DNA from: Endozoicomonas sp. 8E
GTDB lineage: Bacteria; Pseudomonadota; Gammaproteobacteria; Pseudomonadales; Endozoicomonadaceae
Assembly: GCF_032883915.1 (NCBI RefSeq)
Contig: NZ_CP120717.1
Span: 2,177,697-2,241,696, forward strand
Direction: 5' to 3'
DNA length: 64,000 bases
Both the position numbers and the translations under genes were made by a program. Below are positions 38,823 to 49,620 of this stretch, piece after piece. The notes under the pieces are model-generated. The model ran no database searches. It was not told the DNA's origin and saw only the letters and a list, made by a program, of their open reading frames with translations. Each line of letters begins with the position of its first letter. Positions within the stretch are counted from its first letter, which is position 1.

Positions 38823-41800
38823 TCATTGGTAAATGGCTCCAAGAGTGTAGGAGTATGGAATGCTTTCTGCGTGGGAAAACGACCATTTAGGTACAATTTC
38901 CCTAAAGTATTTCTCCCAGCCATTCTCGAAGATTTTCATGGTGCGATCACGGCGTTCACGGAACTGCAGGTAATTTTCATGTAGGGTCCAGCCATACATC
39001 TTGTTGCCTGCTCTAACACGGTTGGCATAGGCCTCATCGGTTTCACTGAAGCGTTGAGGCGTGGCAATAACCGTACGTTTCACATATTCATCCTGCGTTT
39101 CACCGATGCTTCGCCAGCGATTAATGCTGTCAAGAGCGCGGCCCAGAGGACCACCCAGCCATTGAGTGAGCATCTTGTTGTCGTTCATAAAGAAGTCGTA
39201 AGTGAGACTCGACGCCAAGGCGAATCCGAAGGTTTGAGCATAGGTAAAACCGGATAAAAGACCGTGGGCGTACGTTCCGAAGGTGGCTACCGGGCCCAGC
39301 ACCAGACCGGCTGTGGCAGAAGCCAGAGTTTTTACTTTTTGTGGTGTCACCCTGTGCAGCACAGGTACCTGAATCCCTTGCCCGGAACCTATGGATTTCA
39401 TTATTTCGGGTACCAGACGGGACATGCTGCGATACATCTGCGGGTTGGCGTTGTACTGTCTGGCAAATAGCATGGAGCCGGTTTTCAGCAAAATGACGGA
39501 GGAAGCGGCTTTACCCAATGGCATGGCCAAGCCACCCACTTCAGAGATTTGTTCAATCCTGCTGTGATCGGCATATTGTTTGGTTCGGTCAAGATCAATA
39601 CCGAAGCGTTCCAACCAGTGCTGGAAAGGTATGACCATCCGGTGCAGGTAATCACCCCTGTTGGTCAGATCCAGAAGATAGAGGAATGCCATGTTTGAGA
39701 GAGACAGTGTGGCAGCCTGCCAGGGGGTCTGGGTCGCCAGCAGGGGTTTGTAGCTGGAGAAGTACCAGGTGACAGCCTGTACCAGAAAGGCTGAAGGTTT
39801 GACCCAGTAATCATTGAGCTGCTGCTCAACCGCTGCGGCATGAGCCTGCATCAATGTGTCATGGACAGCTTTGATCAGTTCTGATTCAGAGAGTCCGGCA
39901 GCATTGGCGTAAGGTGTCAGGGTATCCTGAACATTGGCCAGAAACGCTGTCGTCCTGCGGCCATTGTCAAAGGCAATATCGTCAAGAACATAGTTGGCGA
40001 TGACAGCAACCGCGTACTCTTTCATGTCGACAACAGAAGCTTTTATACCCGCCGCGCCAGCCACCGTCACAGGGTTAAAGGCACTTTCCAGGAATTCATC
40101 AATCCCCCTGTCGGACAGCATCCGGACGACCTTCCTGAACTTAAGCACCTTGACGCCGTGTTGGTAACCAAGGAAATGTTCAAATTCGTCCACTGTCTGA
40201 TAACCGTCGGCACCTTTGACGGCCTTCATGTAGTTCTCAAGTTCAATCTTGCTGATCACGCCTTCACGCAGCAGAGTTATGATTTTGTTACCGCTGGCAG
40301 AATGGGTAGCGAAGTATTCCGGGAAATCTTTCAGTTTCCCCGGTGCATCTTTGACGAAGTGAATGGCTGTTTTGGCCATGCCGTTAATTTCGTCGTTATA
40401 TTGTTGAGACTCGGTTTTCATCTCTTTTCTGGCCCTGTTTGCCAGAGTCTGGACTGCTTCCAGAACATTCAAGGGCCGATCTTCAACAGGTTCGAAAGGG
40501 CGTTCCGGGAAGTTTGTCTTCAAACGCGTGAAGAATTCCACAATTCGACTGGCCTGACCGAACGTCAGATCGTCTCCAGCCAATGCCTGCAAACGAATTG
40601 GCGCAAATTCATCGTCAAAGTCGAGACTTGAAAGAGGGCGTATATTCTCAGGTTTTTTTGCTGCTAATTCTGCCAGACCTAATGCGACGTGCAGAGCTTG
40701 TTTCTTGAGAGGGTGCTGCTCCATGAAGGTGTGCATATCGGTCAGAACTTTTAACTGCCCCGGCGTGTACTGGCAGGGACTACCCTCATTTTCGAGAGCT
40801 TCCTCTGCAGTCCCCGGGGCTTCCTCTGCAGCCCCAAGGGCTTCCTTTAACCTCTCAACATCTGCTTGCCTGGTTTCAATCTCCTGTTCCAGGCGGGCCT
40901 GTTCCTGAGTCAGTTGTTGGATATAGCCGCCAGTACCATCATCACCGCCTAGCTCTGCCTGCCTGTTTCTCAGGGCATTAACCCGGTATTCATTGGTGTT
41001 AGTGGCGTCTGGTTTAAGACCGATGAGTCTTTCCATCGAGTCAAGATGGGCTTCAAGATCCGTCAGGTCCTCTTCTGCTTTTGCTACAGCCTTACTTTTC
41101 TGCTCCAGGGCTTTATTCAGCTGAACTATTTCTTTCTTGTATACGGCTTCAGTCTTCTCATCGGTGTTTTCAAAACGCTTAATTTCCTCTTTCTTAAGTT
41201 CCAGATTCTCTCGTGCATTCCTCTCTTCAAGCAGTGCACTGGTCACCTGCCTGTTTTTCTTGTCGTGACGACGCAGGAACTGCCTGACTTGAATGTACTT
41301 TGCCTTGGCCAGAGGCAGTTCACCCAATGGTTCAGCAACTTTATCATCTTGGTCTTGATCATTATTATCTGGATTGCTCCGAAAGATAACAAAGTAATCA
41401 TCATCTTCCCGAAAACTTTCGACATCTCCTCTCATCTTGAGGTTCGTATCTGTTTTGGCTCCCAGTTGCTCAAGGATTTCATTCCGTGTCGCTTTACTGT
41501 ACCTCCCCAGGAAATGCATGATGTCCTCAATTCGCCCTGCAGGTCTTTGTTCATCACCTGCAGCCAGGCCGAGGCCGGTCTGCAATTGTTTCATTGCCTT
41601 AGTGAAAAGCATGTCGTCTTCATCGGAGATATGTTGGACGTCAGCACGGTTCCCCGCAAATAACACATTTTTGCCACGAATTTCATTCAGTTTGCGATGA
41701 ACATCAGTCAGCTCGCTTTCAGCTTCTTTTAATGCTCGACTGGTCATGGCCAGATCACGATCAAGGACGAATCGAGGCTTAGGTCCCAGGCGAGCCATTT

Positions 41801-44648
41801 GCCTGTCAAGCTCTGCATTAATGGCTGCGATACGCTCATGAACCTCGGGCTGATCTACTTTTAAAACGATTTCATGCAGATATTGGAGAGTTTCCTTAAT
41901 GAGATTGGACTGAACATCCACAGCCGCATCGTCTTTATAGTTCCCAATGCCAAGGCGATGGGCAATCTCGTTATTTCTGGTTCTTATGATACCTTCGTTA
42001 TCGTAGAGTTCGTCTAGCTGATAAATCAGTGCCTGAATTTTGGCTGCCATAACTTCCTTCTGTTCATTCAGGCTGGCATCTTTTTCAAATTCTATTTCTA
42101 GAGCATTGGCCAGTGGAGCAATGAAAGTCTGGCTTGCTTTTTTAGCAGCAACGTTTTTACTTGTGTCGATACCCAGCTCGTCTTCTACAGTTTCAAGCAT
42201 CCTTGTCTGTTCCTGTAAGGCTCGATGACCGGCGCCTTCGATATAAAAGACAAGACGCTTACCAAGCCTCCGAATTTTATCTTTCCAGTATTCGTTCTCA
42301 GGTATGAAGTCTTCTTGCCTGAAGGCATGCTCTAGATGATCCAGTTTTTTTTCGGTGATATCATCGCTGACAAGTTTTGTAAGAACTCTGTGAAGTCGTT
42401 TTTCGTCGTGATCACCTTCATTGACCTCGATCCCGAGGATTCCTTCGGCGTTTTTCAGTAACTCCAGTGCCTCTTCCTCTGTCCGCTGTCTGGCTTTTGT
42501 GATGAATGTCTGAATTTCTTCAGAAATGGCCTGACGACGACTGTACTCATCGTCCTCTCTACCGAGGACATCCATGTCCAGGGCTGCTTCCAGAGCACTC
42601 AGTTTATGAAGTACTTCAAGCTTGAATTCGGGGGGATTTTCTACACCTGCAAGTCTGTCGTCCCCGTGCTTAGTGTCTTCTGACAGTACCTGACGGTCTT
42701 CTAACCTGTTGCCTTCAATCAGTGTAAAACCAAGAACCTCCCTCAGGGTATCTTTCCTTAATTTGACGCAAGCTTCGTCCTCAGTGGCTTGAGCATTCAG
42801 GTTCTGAATACTCTGAATCAGGCGTTCTTGTTGAGCGTCAATATCTGTATTGCTATCAAAATTCTGAACGTTTAAATGTTCGGCAAGAGCTGCAAAGCGG
42901 GCTCTGATTTCAGCTGATTTTTCAGCCTCTGTGCTGGTGCTTTGTTGCCTCTCTTTCACCAGTGCCAGTTTTTCCGGGTCGGACAGGTCTGTCTGTTGTT
43001 GCTGATACTGTTGAATGGAGTGAGCGTTGGCAAGCGCTCTGTGCATGTCGTTAATTTTCTCCAGAAGGCGTATGGCTTGCTCATCCGGTGACCAGGTATC
43101 ATCCCAGTCATCTATGCCAAGCAGTATTGCCATTTCAGAGTTGTAAACACTTCTGGCATCAAGGACTTGTCGTTCCAACTCGTCGTCGGTCTCAGTCAGC
43201 TGTCTGGCCATGTTGTCGGAGAAACTGACGACATTGGGTATATAGCTCAGAATCTTCTGAACAGAATGCTGGTCAGTCAAAAGATTTCTGAGTACGGGTT
43301 TGAAGCTGAAGTGTTTTAAGAGTTGGTCCTGCATCCAGGCTGGCGTGATAACTGACGAAGCCGCTTTGATGTGTTCCAGTGTGAGCTCAAATTTATGTGT
43401 TTTATCCGGAGTCGCACTGCTCAATGCCTGCTGCAGAGATTCATAGTTCGCAAGCGCAATCGCCGTCAATTTATCTTCCTGTGCAAGCGTCATTTGATCT
43501 TTGTTAACTCCGGCTTCGTGCCGTGCAACAAACTCTTCCAGTACTGCCATCTGCCTGCTTCGAATGACGTACCGGTAGTTATTGACCTTATGTTCTTCAA
43601 TCTCTGTTGTTACTTTATGAATGGGGTCATTACCCTCAGCTGCTGCCAGGAGGTTATTGAAGGTTTCCACAAAAGCGATATCGGCTGCGCTCTGTTTCTG
43701 ACCATGGAAAACAATAATCTCTCCGGGGGCCTCGGTCACTTCGAGTTTTGGATAACCGGCGGGCACAGGGTAAGCCTGCGTGTTATCCTCAACGTGCACA
43801 ACATATCCGACGGGTTTATGGTACGACAGCAGTTTATTGAGAGCTTCCTGTTGTAACTCTCCTCCCAGTACATGAACCTGTACATAGGCGGAGGTGGCCG
43901 CTGCCAGGAGAACCTCATCATTGACAAACAGCGATTGACCCAGACGCTCCGGTTCAGGAGGCCGGTCACCCCCTGAGATAAGACGCATGAATGTGCGCCC
44001 ATCGACATCAACCTTGTCTACTTCAATAGTGGCAAGGGCAACATAGTGATCACGCGAGCCGAGGTTTCCTGCTCTCTCATCGACGCTTTCCAGCACTGCA
44101 AGCATCTGTGTGGGTCTGGCGATTTCCGTTAAAGGTTCCAGGGATTTCATGTCAGCCCATTGAGAAAGAACAACCTCAACTGAGTCCTGATCGGTCATTC
44201 CGCCTCTGACTTCAATGACCAGTTTCTTTTCTTCAAGGTTATGGCTGAACCTGAAGACTCCCTCATCTCCCACCTTGAGGACTTTGGTGTATTTCTGAGC
44301 AACGTCATTCTCGCCGGTTTCAAACAGATCAACACTGGAAACCTGACAATCGAAATCGGAAAGAATGTTTGTAAAGCCTCCGGCAGGACCAATATAGCCC
44401 GCCCTGAGTCCAGAGAAAACAGGATCAGGGTAGGTGGTTGTATAGGATTTAGGTATTGGCTGCTGGTCATCATCTAAAGTTGGCCGAACGATAAACTCGC
44501 TCTGGGTAAACACCACATGTTTATCGCTCTGAATATCGATAGATTTTATCTGCAACCTGCGATCGGCCAGTGCCTGTGTAGTAAGCATGGAAGAATTGAT
44601 TGCAATCGCCACTGCGAGGCTTAATGCGCTGGGGTAAGCATTTGTCAT
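38823..44648 (-). CDS. Giant secreted coiled-coil paralogue 6 (1941 aa)
   Basis: Signal peptide: MTNAYPSALSLAVAIAINSS...ALA, residues 1-28. N-region: to about 483. Central part: W-D-D module near 516 (IDDWDDTWSPDEQAIRLLEK), QNFDSNTDIDAQQ near 599, EDDEYSRRQ region, IGNYKDDAAVDVQ near 903, and the long insert shared with paralogue 4 (GLKPDATNTNEYRVNALRN, DGTGGYIQQLTQEQARLE). C-region: from about 1290, hydrophobic stretch 1766-1816. It ends soon after SYTLGAIYQ; the sequence past the stop, in another frame, still spells RNAPQSSF, found in the tail of the copy at 61756. The tail has thus been lost by a frameshift. The ATG overlaps the stop of paralogue 7 (ATGA) and its GAGGTAG site lies inside that gene. 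Function unknown. Confidence 0.93.
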   Translation of the reverse strand: MTNAYPSALSLAVAIAINSSMLTTQALADRRLQIKSIDIQSDKHVVFTQSEFIVRPTLDDDQQPIPKSYTTTYPDPVFSGLRAGYIGPAGGFTNILSDFDCQVSSVDLFETGENDVAQKYTKVLKVGDEGVFRFSHNLEEKKLVIEVRGGMTDQDSVEVVLSQWADMKSLEPLTEIARPTQMLAVLESVDERAGNLGSRDHYVALATIEVDKVDVDGRTFMRLISGGDRPPEPERLGQSLFVNDEVLLAAATSAYVQVHVLGGELQQEALNKLLSYHKPVGYVVHVEDNTQAYPVPAGYPKLEVTEAPGEIIVFHGQKQSAADIAFVETFNNLLAAAEGNDPIHKVTTEIEEHKVNNYRYVIRSRQMAVLEEFVARHEAGVNKDQMTLAQEDKLTAIALANYESLQQALSSATPDKTHKFELTLEHIKAASSVITPAWMQDQLLKHFSFKPVLRNLLTDQHSVQKILSYIPNVVSFSDNMARQLTETDDELERQVLDARSVYNSEMAILLGIDDWDDTWSPDEQAIRLLEKINDMHRALANAHSIQQYQQQQTDLSDPEKLALVKERQQSTSTEAEKSAEIRARFAALAEHLNVQNFDSNTDIDAQQERLIQSIQNLNAQATEDEACVKLRKDTLREVLGFTLIEGNRLEDRQVLSEDTKHGDDRLAGVENPPEFKLEVLHKLSALEAALDMDVLGREDDEYSRRQAISEEIQTFITKARQRTEEEALELLKNAEGILGIEVNEGDHDEKRLHRVLTKLVSDDITEKKLDHLEHAFRQEDFIPENEYWKDKIRRLGKRLVFYIEGAGHRALQEQTRMLETVEDELGIDTSKNVAAKKASQTFIAPLANALEIEFEKDASLNEQKEVMAAKIQALIYQLDELYDNEGIIRTRNNEIAHRLGIGNYKDDAAVDVQSNLIKETLQYLHEIVLKVDQPEVHERIAAINAELDRQMARLGPKPRFVLDRDLAMTSRALKEAESELTDVHRKLNEIRGKNVLFAGNRADVQHISDEDDMLFTKAMKQLQTGLGLAAGDEQRPAGRIEDIMHFLGRYSKATRNEILEQLGAKTDTNLKMRGDVESFREDDDYFVIFRSNPDNNDQDQDDKVAEPLGELPLAKAKYIQVRQFLRRHDKKNRQVTSALLEERNARENLELKKEEIKRFENTDEKTEAVYKKEIVQLNKALEQKSKAVAKAEEDLTDLEAHLDSMERLIGLKPDATNTNEYRVNALRNRQAELGGDDGTGGYIQQLTQEQARLEQEIETRQADVERLKEALGAAEEAPGTAEEALENEGSPCQYTPGQLKVLTDMHTFMEQHPLKKQALHVALGLAELAAKKPENIRPLSSLDFDDEFAPIRLQALAGDDLTFGQASRIVEFFTRLKTNFPERPFEPVEDRPLNVLEAVQTLANRARKEMKTESQQYNDEINGMAKTAIHFVKDAPGKLKDFPEYFATHSASGNKIITLLREGVISKIELENYMKAVKGADGYQTVDEFEHFLGYQHGVKVLKFRKVVRMLSDRGIDEFLESAFNPVTVAGAAGIKASVVDMKEYAVAVIANYVLDDIAFDNGRRTTAFLANVQDTLTPYANAAGLSESELIKAVHDTLMQAHAAAVEQQLNDYWVKPSAFLVQAVTWYFSSYKPLLATQTPWQAATLSLSNMAFLYLLDLTNRGDYLHRMVIPFQHWLERFGIDLDRTKQYADHSRIEQISEVGGLAMPLGKAASSVILLKTGSMLFARQYNANPQMYRSMSRLVPEIMKSIGSGQGIQVPVLHRVTPQKVKTLASATAGLVLGPVATFGTYAHGLLSGFTYAQTFGFALASSLTYDFFMNDNKMLTQWLGGPLGRALDSINRWRSIGETQDEYVKRTVIATPQRFSETDEAYANRVRAGNKMYGWTLHENYLQFRERRDRTMKIFENGWEKYFREIVPKWSFSHAESIPYSYTLGAIYQ

Positions 44649-47600
44649 TCTACTACCTCAAACAAAGCATCCAAAGTGTAGGAGTAAGGAATACTTTCTG
44701 CATGGGAGAATGACCATTTAGGCACATTTTCCCTGAAGTATTTCTCCCAACCATTGTCAAACAGTTTCATGGTGCGATCCCGGCGTTCACGGAACTGCAA
44801 ATAGTTTTCGTGTCGAGTCCAGCCATGCATCGTGTTGTTTGCTTTAACACGGTTTGCATATTCTTCGTCGGTTTCACTGAAGCGTTGAGGCGTGGCAATA
44901 GCCGAACGTTCCACATATTCATCGTTCGTTTCGCCGATGCCCCGCCAGCGATTTATCCTGTCAATACTCCGGCCCAGAGGTCCACCCAGCCAATGAGTTA
45001 GCATCTTGTTGTCGTTCATAAAGAAGTCGAAAGTGAGACTCGATGCCAGTGCGAATCCGAATGTTTGGGCATAGGTAAACCCAGATAAAAGACCGTGAGC
45101 GTATGCTCCGACAGTGGCTACCGGGCCCAGCACCAGGCCAGCTGTGGCAGAGGCCAGATGTTTTACTTTTTGCGGTGTCACCCTGTGCACCAGCGGCACC
45201 TGAACCCCTTGCCCGGAACCCATGGATTTCACTATTTCGGGCACCAGACGGGAAATGCTGCGATACCTGTAAGGATTGGCGTTGCGCTGTCTGGCAAACA
45301 GCATGGAGCCGGTTTTTAGCAGAATGACTGAAGAAGCAGCTTTACCCAATGGCATGGCCAGTCCGCCCACTTCAGAGACTTGTTCAACTGCACTGTGGCA
45401 GGCATATTGACCGGTCCGGTCAAGATCAACACCGAAGCGTTCCATCCAATGCTGGAAAGGTGTCAGTATCCTGTGCGTATAATCGCCCCTGTTGATCAGA
45501 TCCAGAAGATAGAGGAACGACATATTCGAGAGGGACAGCTCGACAGCCTGCCGGGCGCTTTGGGTCACCAGTAGCGGTTTGTAGCTGGAGTAGTACCAGG
45601 TCACAGCCTGTACCAGAAAAGCTGAAGGTTTGACCCAGCAATCCTTTAGCTGCTGCTCAACCGCTGCGGCATGAGCCTGCATCAAGGTGTCATGGACAGT
45701 CTGGATCAGTTCTGATTCAGATATTCCGGCAGCATTGGCATAAGGTGTCAGGGTATCCTGAACATTGGCCAGGAAAGCTGCCGTCCTGCGGCCATTGTCA
45801 AAGGCAATATCGTCAAGAACGTAGTTGGCGATGACCGCAGCTGCGAACTCTTTCATGCCGGTAACAGACTCTTTCATACCTGTCGGGCCAGCCGCAGTTA
45901 CAGGAGTAAGGGCACTTTCTATGAATTTCTTAACGCCCTTGTCGGACAACATCCTTACGGCCGCCTTGAAGTGAGTCAATTTGGTGCCGTGTTTGTAGCC
46001 AAGGAAGTGTTCAAATTCGTCTACTGTCTTATAATTATCAGCTCTTCTGATGGCCTTTATATAGTTCTCAAGTTCAACCTTGCTGATCAGGCCTTCATGC
46101 AGCAGCGCCATGATCCTGTTACCAGTGGCAGAATGGGTAGCGAAGTATTCCGGGAAGCTTTGCAGGTCACCTGGTTTATGATCGAAGTAGTGAATGGCTG
46201 TGTTGCCCATGCTGTGAATTTCTTCGTCGTATTGTTGAGGCCCTTTCTGTATCTCATTCCTGGCCCTTTGCACCAGCGACTGGACTTTTTCCAGGATATT
46301 CTGAGACTGATCCTCCGTAAGCTCGTGAGAAGGTTCCGGGAAGCGGGTTCTCAGGTTCCTGAAAACGGCCACAATTCGGCTGGCCTGGTCAAACGTCAGT
46401 TCGTCTCCGACCAGTGCCTGTAAGCGAACCGGTGCCAATTCATTGTCAAAATCGAAAGATCCAAGCCAGGGTATTGCCTTGCCGCTTTTTACTGCTGATT
46501 GTGCCAGACCCATTGCGGCTTCCAGAGCTTGTTTCCTGAGAGGGTGTTGTTGCACGAAGGCGTGCATATCGGCCCGAACTTTTTCCTGTCCTGGTGTGAA
46601 CTGGAAGGGACCGCCGTTATTTTCGACAGCTTCCTCTGCAGACTTCAGGACTTCTTTTATTCTCTCAACGTCTGCTTTCCTGGCTTCAACCTCAGCTTCC
46701 AGACGGGTTTTTTCCTGAGTCAGCTGCTGGCTCATCTTGCCACCAGTACCATCATCACTGTCCGGTTGTGCCTGTCTGTTTCTCACGGCATTAACCGGTT
46801 GTCCATTGGTGTCAGTAGCGTCCGTTTCAAGATCCACGGCTTCTTCAATGGTATTAAGAGCGGGTTGTTGCGAGATACGTCGGAGGTAAGCACGGGTTCC
46901 GGTAAATACAAGTTGTTTGACGCGCATAACATCCAGTTTTTGATGAGCAGTCTCCAGCTCACTTTCAGCTTCTTTTAATAAGCGCCTGGCTGTGGCTAAC
47001 TCACGATCAAGAGCGTATCGGGGTTTAGATCCCAGGCGGGCCATTTGCTTGTCAAGCTCATCCTCTACAGCCGCAATACGCTCATTAAGATCAAGTTTGC
47101 CCGCTCCGAGAACTGCTTTGCGCAGCTGTGTGAGTTTTTCTTTAATCAGACTGACCTGGTCGTCAATAGTGGCATGATCCTGATAGTCTTCAATGTTGAG
47201 TTGATGGGCAATTTCATTGTTTCTGTCTCTTTTGATACTTTCATTTTCATAGACTTCTGAAACTTCATCAGTGAGTGCCCAAGCCTTGGCTAATAGAAGA
47301 TGCTTCTTGCCAGACAGGCTGAGATCCTTTTCAAACTCCACCTGCAGAACATTGGCCAGTCTGGCAGTCAGAGCCTTGCCTTTTTCTATGGCGGCATCGC
47401 TTTTATAAGGGTAGATCTCCAGCTCATCTTCTACAGACGAAAGATAATAGGTCTGTTGTTCTTTGGCTTGTTGTTCCCATTCTTCGACTTTAAAAGTAAG
47501 ACGCGCATGAATCGAGTTGAGTCTGACATCCCTTCCTTCCAGATCTTCCGGGGCTGTGCTGAAATCCTGCCAGAGGATCTTGTCCATCTTATCCAGGTCG

Positions 47601-49534
47601 TAAGCTGAGACAGCTGGGCCATCAAGCCTTTTATGAATCCTCTCAAGTCTTGCTGCTTTGTCATCACCTTCATTGATTTCGATGTTGAAAATTTTTTCTA
47701 TGGCTTCCAGTATGTTCAGGGCCTCTTCCTCTGAGTGCTCTCTGGCTTCTCTGATGTATTTCTGTATGTCTTCAGAAATGATCTGGCGATGGAGATACAC
47801 ATCGTCTTCATAACTGAGGCGGTTGTCCTCAAGGGCTCTTTCCACAGCTTTTAGTTTATTGAGTACTTCAGGCCTGGTTTTGGGGTGACATGGCGTTCGG
47901 TCTATTGTTTCTTCCAGTTTTTCAAGCTTATTTTCCGCTTCCCAATAGGGACTTTGTGCTTTCTGCTTTTCCTTGGCACTGGCATCGGCTCTTTCCGTTT
48001 CGCGCTGCAACTGGCTTTTAAGCTGGAAGAGTTTGGCCTCTATGGTCTGTAGCTGTTCTCGCCTGCTGTCCATCTTAATATGCTCTTTGGCCATGTCACT
48101 CAGGACTTTGGCAGCAAACTGTTCATCGTCGTAAAAAAAATCGGTCATTAAATGGGAGTAGACAGGTATAGTATTGAGAATATCCTGAACAAAATGCTGG
48201 TTAGTCAGAAGATTTCCAAGTGCGGGTTTGAAACTGAAGTGCTCTGAGAGTTGAATCTTCAACCAGGTTGGCGTCATGACTGACGAAGCGATTCTGAAGT
48301 GTTCCAGTGCAAACTGAAATCCATCTGCCTGATCTGAAGCAGCACTGGTCAATGCCTGCTGGAGAGATTCATAGTAGGCCAGCGTAATCAGTTGACTTTC
48401 GTCAAGGTCAGCATCGTGCTGAGCAGCAATCTTTTCCAGCATTGTCATCTGCCTGCTTCGGATGACGTACTGATAGCTTTTGACTTTATGTTTATTAACC
48501 CATACTGCAGGAGTCAGGTTATTTGCCTCGGCTTCTGCCCATGATTTATAGAGGCTTTCTACAAAAGCGACATCATCCGGACTCTGCATCTGACCATGAA
48601 AAACAATCACCTCCCCCGGAGCTTCTGCCACTTCCAACTTTGGATAACCGGCGGGCACAGGATAAACCTGTGTGTCATCCTCGACGTGTACAACATATCC
48701 GACGGGTTTGCTCTGTGCCAGCAGTTCATTAAGCGCCTTCTGTTGTAAATCCTCTTGCAGGACATGGACCTGGATATAGGCAGAGGTAGCTGCTGCCAGG
48801 AGAACATCATCATTGACAAAGAGTGATTGACCCAGACGATGCAGTTCAGGAGGCTGATTACCTGCAACGACAGGACGCATGAAGGTACGCCTGTTCACTT
48901 CAACTGCTTCTACTTCAATGGTGGCAAGGGGTACATAGTGATCACTTGTGCCAAGCTTTCCTGCCCTGATATTGGCAGCTTCGAGCACATTAGCCAGACC
49001 TTCGGGCCCGGCAATTTTTGTTAGCGGTTCCAATGCTTCGATGCCAGGAAATCGATCACGCACAGTCTCAACGGTATCCTGATCGGTCATTCCGCCTCTG
49101 ACTTCAATGACCAGTTTCTTTTCATTAAGGCTATGGGTGAACCTGAAGACTTCCTCATCACCGACCTTCAGGACTTTGGTGTATTTCTGGGCAACCTCAT
49201 TCGCGCCTGTTTCAAACAGATCAATGCTGGAAACGTCAGCACTGATGGCAGAAAGAATGTTTGTAAAGCCATCAGAAGGAACGATATAGCCCTCTCTGGT
49301 TGGCGTCTGATCCGGGTAGGTGGTGGTAAAGGATTTAGGTATTGGCTGCCCGTCTTCACCTAAAGTTGGCTGAACCCTGACCTCACTCCGGGTAAACTCC
49401 ACTTGTCCATTTTTCACAATATCAATAGATTTTGTCAGCAACCTGCACTCGGCCAGTGCCTGGGTACCGATAATGGAAGAGCTGATTGCAAGTGCCACTG
49501 CAAGGCTTAATACATTGGGGCGGGCAACTGTCAT
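44645..49534 (-). CDS. Giant secreted coiled-coil paralogue 7 (1629 aa)
   Basis: Signal peptide: MTVARPNVLSLAVALAISSS...ALA, residues 1-28. N-region: to about 481. The short central part (about 481-978) lacks W-D-D modules but has EDYQDHATIDDQVSLIKEK near 785 and a decayed remnant of the DGTGGK insert. C-region: from about 978, hydrophobic stretch 1455-1508. The last residues (DALFEVVE) are read from the ribosome-binding region of paralogue 6, so the usual tail and intergenic spacer have been deleted. The 4-bp ATGA overlap implies translational coupling and a two-gene operon. The leader motif GAACTAAATTCACTCAACAG lies 46 bp upstream. Function unknown. Confidence 0.93.
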   Translation of the reverse strand: MTVARPNVLSLAVALAISSSIIGTQALAECRLLTKSIDIVKNGQVEFTRSEVRVQPTLGEDGQPIPKSFTTTYPDQTPTREGYIVPSDGFTNILSAISADVSSIDLFETGANEVAQKYTKVLKVGDEEVFRFTHSLNEKKLVIEVRGGMTDQDTVETVRDRFPGIEALEPLTKIAGPEGLANVLEAANIRAGKLGTSDHYVPLATIEVEAVEVNRRTFMRPVVAGNQPPELHRLGQSLFVNDDVLLAAATSAYIQVHVLQEDLQQKALNELLAQSKPVGYVVHVEDDTQVYPVPAGYPKLEVAEAPGEVIVFHGQMQSPDDVAFVESLYKSWAEAEANNLTPAVWVNKHKVKSYQYVIRSRQMTMLEKIAAQHDADLDESQLITLAYYESLQQALTSAASDQADGFQFALEHFRIASSVMTPTWLKIQLSEHFSFKPALGNLLTNQHFVQDILNTIPVYSHLMTDFFYDDEQFAAKVLSDMAKEHIKMDSRREQLQTIEAKLFQLKSQLQRETERADASAKEKQKAQSPYWEAENKLEKLEETIDRTPCHPKTRPEVLNKLKAVERALEDNRLSYEDDVYLHRQIISEDIQKYIREAREHSEEEALNILEAIEKIFNIEINEGDDKAARLERIHKRLDGPAVSAYDLDKMDKILWQDFSTAPEDLEGRDVRLNSIHARLTFKVEEWEQQAKEQQTYYLSSVEDELEIYPYKSDAAIEKGKALTARLANVLQVEFEKDLSLSGKKHLLLAKAWALTDEVSEVYENESIKRDRNNEIAHQLNIEDYQDHATIDDQVSLIKEKLTQLRKAVLGAGKLDLNERIAAVEDELDKQMARLGSKPRYALDRELATARRLLKEAESELETAHQKLDVMRVKQLVFTGTRAYLRRISQQPALNTIEEAVDLETDATDTNGQPVNAVRNRQAQPDSDDGTGGKMSQQLTQEKTRLEAEVEARKADVERIKEVLKSAEEAVENNGGPFQFTPGQEKVRADMHAFVQQHPLRKQALEAAMGLAQSAVKSGKAIPWLGSFDFDNELAPVRLQALVGDELTFDQASRIVAVFRNLRTRFPEPSHELTEDQSQNILEKVQSLVQRARNEIQKGPQQYDEEIHSMGNTAIHYFDHKPGDLQSFPEYFATHSATGNRIMALLHEGLISKVELENYIKAIRRADNYKTVDEFEHFLGYKHGTKLTHFKAAVRMLSDKGVKKFIESALTPVTAAGPTGMKESVTGMKEFAAAVIANYVLDDIAFDNGRRTAAFLANVQDTLTPYANAAGISESELIQTVHDTLMQAHAAAVEQQLKDCWVKPSAFLVQAVTWYYSSYKPLLVTQSARQAVELSLSNMSFLYLLDLINRGDYTHRILTPFQHWMERFGVDLDRTGQYACHSAVEQVSEVGGLAMPLGKAASSVILLKTGSMLFARQRNANPYRYRSISRLVPEIVKSMGSGQGVQVPLVHRVTPQKVKHLASATAGLVLGPVATVGAYAHGLLSGFTYAQTFGFALASSLTFDFFMNDNKMLTHWLGGPLGRSIDRINRWRGIGETNDEYVERSAIATPQRFSETDEEYANRVKANNTMHGWTRHENYLQFRERRDRTMKLFDNGWEKYFRENVPKWSFSHAESIPYSYTLDALFEVVE

Positions 49535-49620
49535 TCTATTACCTCAGAGCTGCCAAACGCTGATGGCTGTTCTGTTAAACTGTTGAGTGAATTTAGTTCA
49601 CGATGGCAAAGTTGGATATA
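49535..49620 (-). promoter_or_regulatory. Conserved leader of paralogue 7
   Basis: The shared motif is at 49580-49600 on the coding strand, 46 bp before the ATG, nearly identical to the leader of paralogue 8. GTGAAC, 16 bp, then TTTAAC could be a weak promoter. Confidence 0.4.
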
